From contig CANRFX010000050.1 in assembly GCA_947629995.1 (NCBI GenBank), positions 1 to 8,416 of the forward strand: a stretch of DNA of 8,416 bases. The letters run 5' to 3'. This document shows positions 5,740 to 8,416 of the stretch, in pieces. The stretch comes from an uncultured Clostridia bacterium. GTDB lineage: Bacteria; Bacillota; Clostridia; TANB77; CAG-508. Every line of letters begins with the position of its first letter. The stretch's first letter is position 1. The position numbers were made by a program, and so were the translations under genes. The notes below the pieces were generated by a model that saw only the letters and a program-made list of their open reading frames with translations, did not search any database and had not been told where the DNA came from.

Positions 5740-6187
5740 ATGATAGTAATAGGAAGTGACCATGGTGGTTATAAATTAAAAGAAGAAATAAAAAAATATT
5801 TAGAAGAAAAACAAATAGAATACAAAGATATAGGATGTATGTCAGAAGAAAGAGTAGATTATCCAAACATTGCAAAAGAAGTAGCAAAAGAAGTACAATC
5901 AAAGCGGATGTGAAAAAGGAATTTTAATTTGCCGTTCTGGAATCGGAATGTCTATTTGTGCAAATAAATTCAAAGGAATCAGATGTACTCCTTGTCATAA
6001 CGAATATACAGCAAAATATTCAAGATTACATAATGATAGCAATATTTTAGCGCTAGGAGCAGATGATATAACAACAAATGAAGCAATTTGTATTTTAAGA
6101 ATGTGGCTTGCAACAGAATTTGAAGGAGGAAGGCATAACGATAGAATAAAATTAATAACACAAATTGAAAATGAAAACATGAAATAG
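5740..6187 (+). CDS. rpiB: Ribose-5-phosphate isomerase B / LacAB-family sugar-phosphate isomerase, read through a +1 frame break
   Basis: RpiB interconverts ribose-5-phosphate and ribulose-5-phosphate in the pentose phosphate pathway. The start at 5740 has an AAGGGA-like site 9 nt upstream and gives the family N-terminus MIVIGSDHGGYKLKEEI. The zero frame reads to Lys55 (AAG 5902-5904), then CGG ATG TGA and stops at 5913. Skipping C5905 restores the frame at GGA 5906 and gives a 148-aa protein, the normal length (~149). The SDHGG phosphate/ring-opening site (D7, H8) lies before the break. The catalytic Cys64 (GILICRSGIGMSICANK), the HNDSNILALGA block and the TEFEGGRHNDRI tail lie after it. 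Removing one A from 5901-5903 would restore the same length, so the slipped base is not unique. Cys-Arg-Ser replaces the commoner Cys-Gly-Thr/Ser. The stop overlaps the tagO ribosome binding site. Confidence 0.88.
5902..5908 (+). other. Putative +1 recoding site in rpiB (AAG C GGA)
   Basis: The zero frame reads TCA AAG CGG ATG TGA. The product frame is AAG (C) GGA TGT GAA AAA GGA, encoding GCEKGILIC, which aligns without a gap to the standard RpiB sequence. As in gatA, the zero-frame A-site codon at the break is CGG and the product resumes at a glycine GGN codon. The zero-frame stop TGA follows two codons later. The break is visible directly. A homopolymer error in AAA 5901-5903 is the main alternative. 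Confidence 0.55.
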
Positions 6188-6199
6188 GAGGCAAAAAAC

Positions 6200-7435
6200 A
6201 TGTGGGGAGATATAGCAATTGCTTTTCTATTAGCATTTATTGTGACATTTGCAACAACACCATATACAATAAAAATAGCAAAAAAAGTAGGAGCAGTAAG
6301 TGAAGAAAAAGAAGGAAGAAGAGCGCACAACAAAAGTATGCCAAAATTTGGTGGACCAGCAGTTATATTAGGCTCAATTGTTGCTGTAGTATATTTATTA
6401 ATAGTAATGAGTTTTGAACATAAAATAGACTTATTTGGATCAGAACAATATGGAATGAAGCTAATTGGAATGTTAATTGGAATTATAATAATAAGCATAA
6501 TTTGTGTGATTGATGATATAAAAGGAGTTAAACCAATAGTAAAACTAACAGGGCAATTAGCTGCAGCAGTAGTAGCAGTAGCATTTGGAATTAGAATTGA
6601 TGAAATCACAATAGGATTTTTAAACACTTATGAATTAAAAGAAGCATTTTCCATTTTATTAACAATAGGATGGATTGTAGGAGTAACAAATGCAATTAAT
6701 CTAATTGATGGCTTAGACGGATTATCAGCTGGAATTTCAGTAATATCAGCAGTTTCCTTATTAATTATATTTGTATTAAACGGATCACCAATCATTTCGA
6801 TTTTATTAATTACAGCATTAGCAGGAGCATTGGTAGGATTTTTACCATTCAATTTTGCACCAGCAAAAACCTTTATTGGAGATACAGGTTCAAACTTTTT
6901 AGGATTTTCTCTTTCCATTATATCTATACTTGGAATAGCTAAAACCTATACAGCAGCAGTAATTGTATTACCATTAGTAGCATTAGGATTACCAATATTT
7001 GATACCATTTGGGCAATCATTAGAAGATTAATAAAAGGGAAATCCATAAAAGCAATATTTAAAGCAGACAAAGGGCATTTGCATCATGTAATTGTATCAA
7101 AAGGATTTAGTCAAAAACAAGCAGTTATTATCTTATATGGAATTGGTGCAACATGTGGACTATTTGCAATTATTATTTTAGAAAGTGGAATATGGAAAGC
7201 ATTATCATTTTTACTAATGGTAATTGTTGCACTAGCATTAGGATATAAAAGTTTTCAAACAGAAAAAGGCGAAGCAAGGCAATATGAATGTGTTAATTGT
7301 AAATACATATATAATCCAAAATCAGGAAATGAAAAAGCGGGAATAAAACCAGGAACTTCATTTGAAGAACTACCAGGAGATTGGGTTTGCCCTGTATGTG
7401 GAGAAGGAAAAGATATGTTCCAAATACACCAATAA
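6200..7435 (+). CDS. tagO: Undecaprenyl-phosphate GlcNAc-1-phosphate transferase (TagO/WecA, MraY superfamily) fused to a C-terminal rubredoxin domain
   Basis: Residues 1-350 form a multi-pass polyprenyl-phosphate phosphosugar transferase of the Glycos_transf_4 family. It would start teichoic-acid or polysaccharide synthesis at the inner membrane face. Visible hallmarks are RRAHNKSMPKFGG (40-52), the Asp pair IDDIKG (D105, D106), NAINLIDGLDGL (164-175), GDTGSN (227-232) and the HLHH loop motif (293-296) typical of WecA/TagO. After a short linker, residues 361-408 form a complete rubredoxin: Cys364-x2-Cys367 (YECVNCKYIYNP), the GIKPGTSFEELPGDW core, and Cys397-x2-Cys400 (CPVCGEGKD). The joined frame is unbroken. 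In the family topology this tail would lie in the cytoplasm. The Shine-Dalgarno AGGAGG (6186-6191) overlaps the rpiB TAG, indicating translational coupling. The domain calls are secure. The role of the fused iron site is unknown. Confidence 0.93.
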   Translation: MWGDIAIAFLLAFIVTFATTPYTIKIAKKVGAVSEEKEGRRAHNKSMPKFGGPAVILGSIVAVVYLLIVMSFEHKIDLFGSEQYGMKLIGMLIGIIIISIICVIDDIKGVKPIVKLTGQLAAAVVAVAFGIRIDEITIGFLNTYELKEAFSILLTIGWIVGVTNAINLIDGLDGLSAGISVISAVSLLIIFVLNGSPIISILLITALAGALVGFLPFNFAPAKTFIGDTGSNFLGFSLSIISILGIAKTYTAAVIVLPLVALGLPIFDTIWAIIRRLIKGKSIKAIFKADKGHLHHVIVSKGFSQKQAVIILYGIGATCGLFAIIILESGIWKALSFLLMVIVALALGYKSFQTEKGEARQYECVNCKYIYNPKSGNEKAGIKPGTSFEELPGDWVCPVCGEGKDMFQIHQ

Positions 7436-7464
7436 TTGACAATCAAAGGCAAATATGATACAAT
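7436..7464 (+). promoter_or_regulatory. Strong sigma-A promoter for the SDR gene
   Basis: A perfect -35 TTGACA (7436-7441) begins at the base after the tagO stop. It is followed at 17 bp by TACAAT (7459-7464) with an extended -10 TG at 7456-7457. Transcription should start near 7471, which rules out the in-frame ATG at 7455 and supports a start at 7497. Confidence 0.85.
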
Positions 7465-7496
7465 TTGCGATATTATACGAAAGGAATAAAAACAAA

Positions 7497-8231
7497 ATGG
7501 AGACACCAATTATATTAGTTACAGGTGGAGATGGTAAAATAGCAAGAGAAATTGTAAAAACGTATTTAAACAATAACTGTAAAGTAATTGCTATAGATAG
7601 AAAAGAAAACACTGATGAAAAAGACTTCCTAGAGAATACAAATTATGAATATTATCAAGCAGATATAACAGATATAAATCAAATAATCAAAATTAAAGAA
7701 AAGATAGAAAAAAAATACAAGAAAATAACACATTTGATTAGTGCAGCAGGATGTCCTATGCAAACAGAAGTAGAAGGACTTGAAAATGTAACAATAGAAG
7801 ATATAGACAAATCAATTAAACTAAATTTAAATGCTCATATTTATGTTACAAAAATATTCTTACCATTATTAGAAAAAGAATTAAGCACAAATAAATCAAT
7901 TGTAATAGTATCTTCTGTAAATGCAATAAAATGCTTTAATTTACCAATTTATAGTGCAGCAAAAGCGGGAATTCTAGGATTTGTAAAAGCAATGACAAAG
8001 GAATTAGGAAAAAAACAAATTAGAATAAATAGTATATTACCAGGAACTACTGTTACACAAGAAGAAGTTGAAATGGGAGAAAAATTTGTAAACTATTCTT
8101 ACAAACCAATGATGCCATTCGGAGAATTTACTCGTACAACAGACATTGCAGATGCAATATTTGCTTTAACTAATATTACCAAAGCAGTAACAGGACAAAA
8201 TTTAATTATAGATTATGGGCAAACAGCATAA
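7497..8231 (+). CDS. Short-chain dehydrogenase/reductase (SDR family oxidoreductase)
   Basis: The 244-aa protein is a classical SDR Rossmann-fold oxidoreductase. The nucleotide-binding turn is TGGDGKIA (9-16), where Lys14 and Ala16 replace the second and third glycines of TGxxxGxG. An acidic Asp34 at the end of beta-2 suggests NAD(H) over NADP(H). The ADITD motif is at 55-59, SAAG (82-85) stands for NNAG, and the catalytic residues are Asn112, Ser139/Ser140, Tyr152 and Lys156 (YSAAK). The C-terminus has the usual INSILPG and TGQNLIIDYG segments. The start at 7497 is preferred because it lies downstream of the promoter and has AAAGGA at 7480-7485. The substrate cannot be told; resemblance to sugar-alcohol or 3-oxoacyl reductases is generic. 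It has its own promoter, so a functional link to tagO is uncertain. Confidence 0.9.
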   Translation: METPIILVTGGDGKIAREIVKTYLNNNCKVIAIDRKENTDEKDFLENTNYEYYQADITDINQIIKIKEKIEKKYKKITHLISAAGCPMQTEVEGLENVTIEDIDKSIKLNLNAHIYVTKIFLPLLEKELSTNKSIVIVSSVNAIKCFNLPIYSAAKAGILGFVKAMTKELGKKQIRINSILPGTTVTQEEVEMGEKFVNYSYKPMMPFGEFTRTTDIADAIFALTNITKAVTGQNLIIDYGQTA

Positions 8232-8232
8232 A

Positions 8233-8416
8233 TTATATAGGTAAAATACAAGCTGGATTAGAAGTTGAAAAAGTATTTTTAAAAGTTAAATGCTTAGTAT
8301 TATCATTAACAGAAATACTAAAAACACTTAAATTATTAGAAGATTGATTTGCACAAATAAGATAATTAAATGTCTTATCAAATGAAATATCCCTTGGTGT
8401 AGAACCATTACAAGAA
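8233..8416 (-). CDS. Lactonase family protein (7-bladed beta-propeller, 6-phosphogluconolactonase type), C-terminal part
   Basis: Reading the minus strand inward from the window edge gives about 60 codons ending in TAA (8235-8233). The segment GSTPRDISFDKTFNYLICANQSSNNLSVFSI is the last propeller blade of the lactonase / YbhE (Pgl) family, where the pattern TPRxFxxDPxxxxLLxANQxSxNxxVF is highly conserved. The final NPACILPI matches the family ending around PxPVCVKF. The start lies outside the window. The gene is convergent to the SDR gene with a single base between the two stop codons. No terminator hairpin is visible there. Members act as 6-phosphogluconolactonases or related lactonases; the true substrate is not known here. 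Confidence 0.85.
   Translation of the reverse strand, partial: SCNGSTPRDISFDKTFNYLICANQSSNNLSVFSISVNDNTKHLTFKNTFSTSNPACILPI

Noticed and set aside
5948..6187. The downstream half of rpiB as an independent gene from ATG 5948
   Set aside because: The ATG encodes the internal Met of GIGMSI. The frame extends upstream through the catalytic Cys to 5906, so it is the second part of rpiB.
7455..7496. An upstream ATG start at 7455 for the SDR gene
   Set aside because: It overlaps the -10 box of a near-consensus promoter and would add 14 residues that do not fit an SDR N-terminus. The start at 7497 lies after the expected transcription start.

Overview
This 8.4-kb window looks like chromosomal housekeeping DNA from a very AT-rich, low-GC Gram-positive bacterium, probably an anaerobic member of the Clostridia or a relative. 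That placement is inference. It rests on the AT-rich codon use (Arg is almost always AGA), strong AGGAGG ribosome binding sites, gatCAB, a TagO/WecA-type wall-polymer initiator and a rubredoxin domain. All eleven genes end in TAA or TAG and none in TGA.

Layout, left to right. The 3' end of rplL (1-132) is followed by an intrinsic terminator. A new promoter then starts the gatC-gatA-(GH3)-gatB block, which encodes the three subunits of the Asp/Glu-tRNA amidotransferase. A membrane-anchored, NagZ-like glycoside hydrolase family 3 gene sits between gatA and gatB. Large inverted repeats that share a GGGACGG core and the same nested architecture fill the gaps after the GH3 gene (3325-3410) and after gatB (4862-4927). 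The second lies between gatB and a convergent small membrane-protein gene. Next on the minus strand is rpsT (ribosomal protein S20) with its own terminator. Diverging from rpsT is rpiB (sugar-phosphate isomerase), closely coupled to a TagO/WecA-family phosphosugar transferase with a complete rubredoxin domain at its C-terminus. A near-consensus promoter starting at the base after the tagO stop drives an SDR oxidoreductase. The window ends with the C-terminal part of a convergent beta-propeller lactonase-family gene.

The most notable observation is that two housekeeping genes, gatA and rpiB, each carry one +1 frame break just before their catalytic motif. In both, the zero-frame codon at the break is CGG and the product frame resumes at the following GGN glycine codon (CTT-C-GGC and AAG-C-GGA). 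I found no other in-frame CGG codon in about 2,500 codons, although the trinucleotide CGG occurs about eleven times out of frame inside genes. This suggests that CGG is unassigned or starved in this lineage and acts as a +1 recoding signal, giving full-length GatA (489 aa) and RpiB (148 aa). Sequencing error or two unrelated pseudogenes remain the alternatives. The gatA extra base is not in a homopolymer, and both reconstructed proteins have normal length with catalytic residues at the expected positions.
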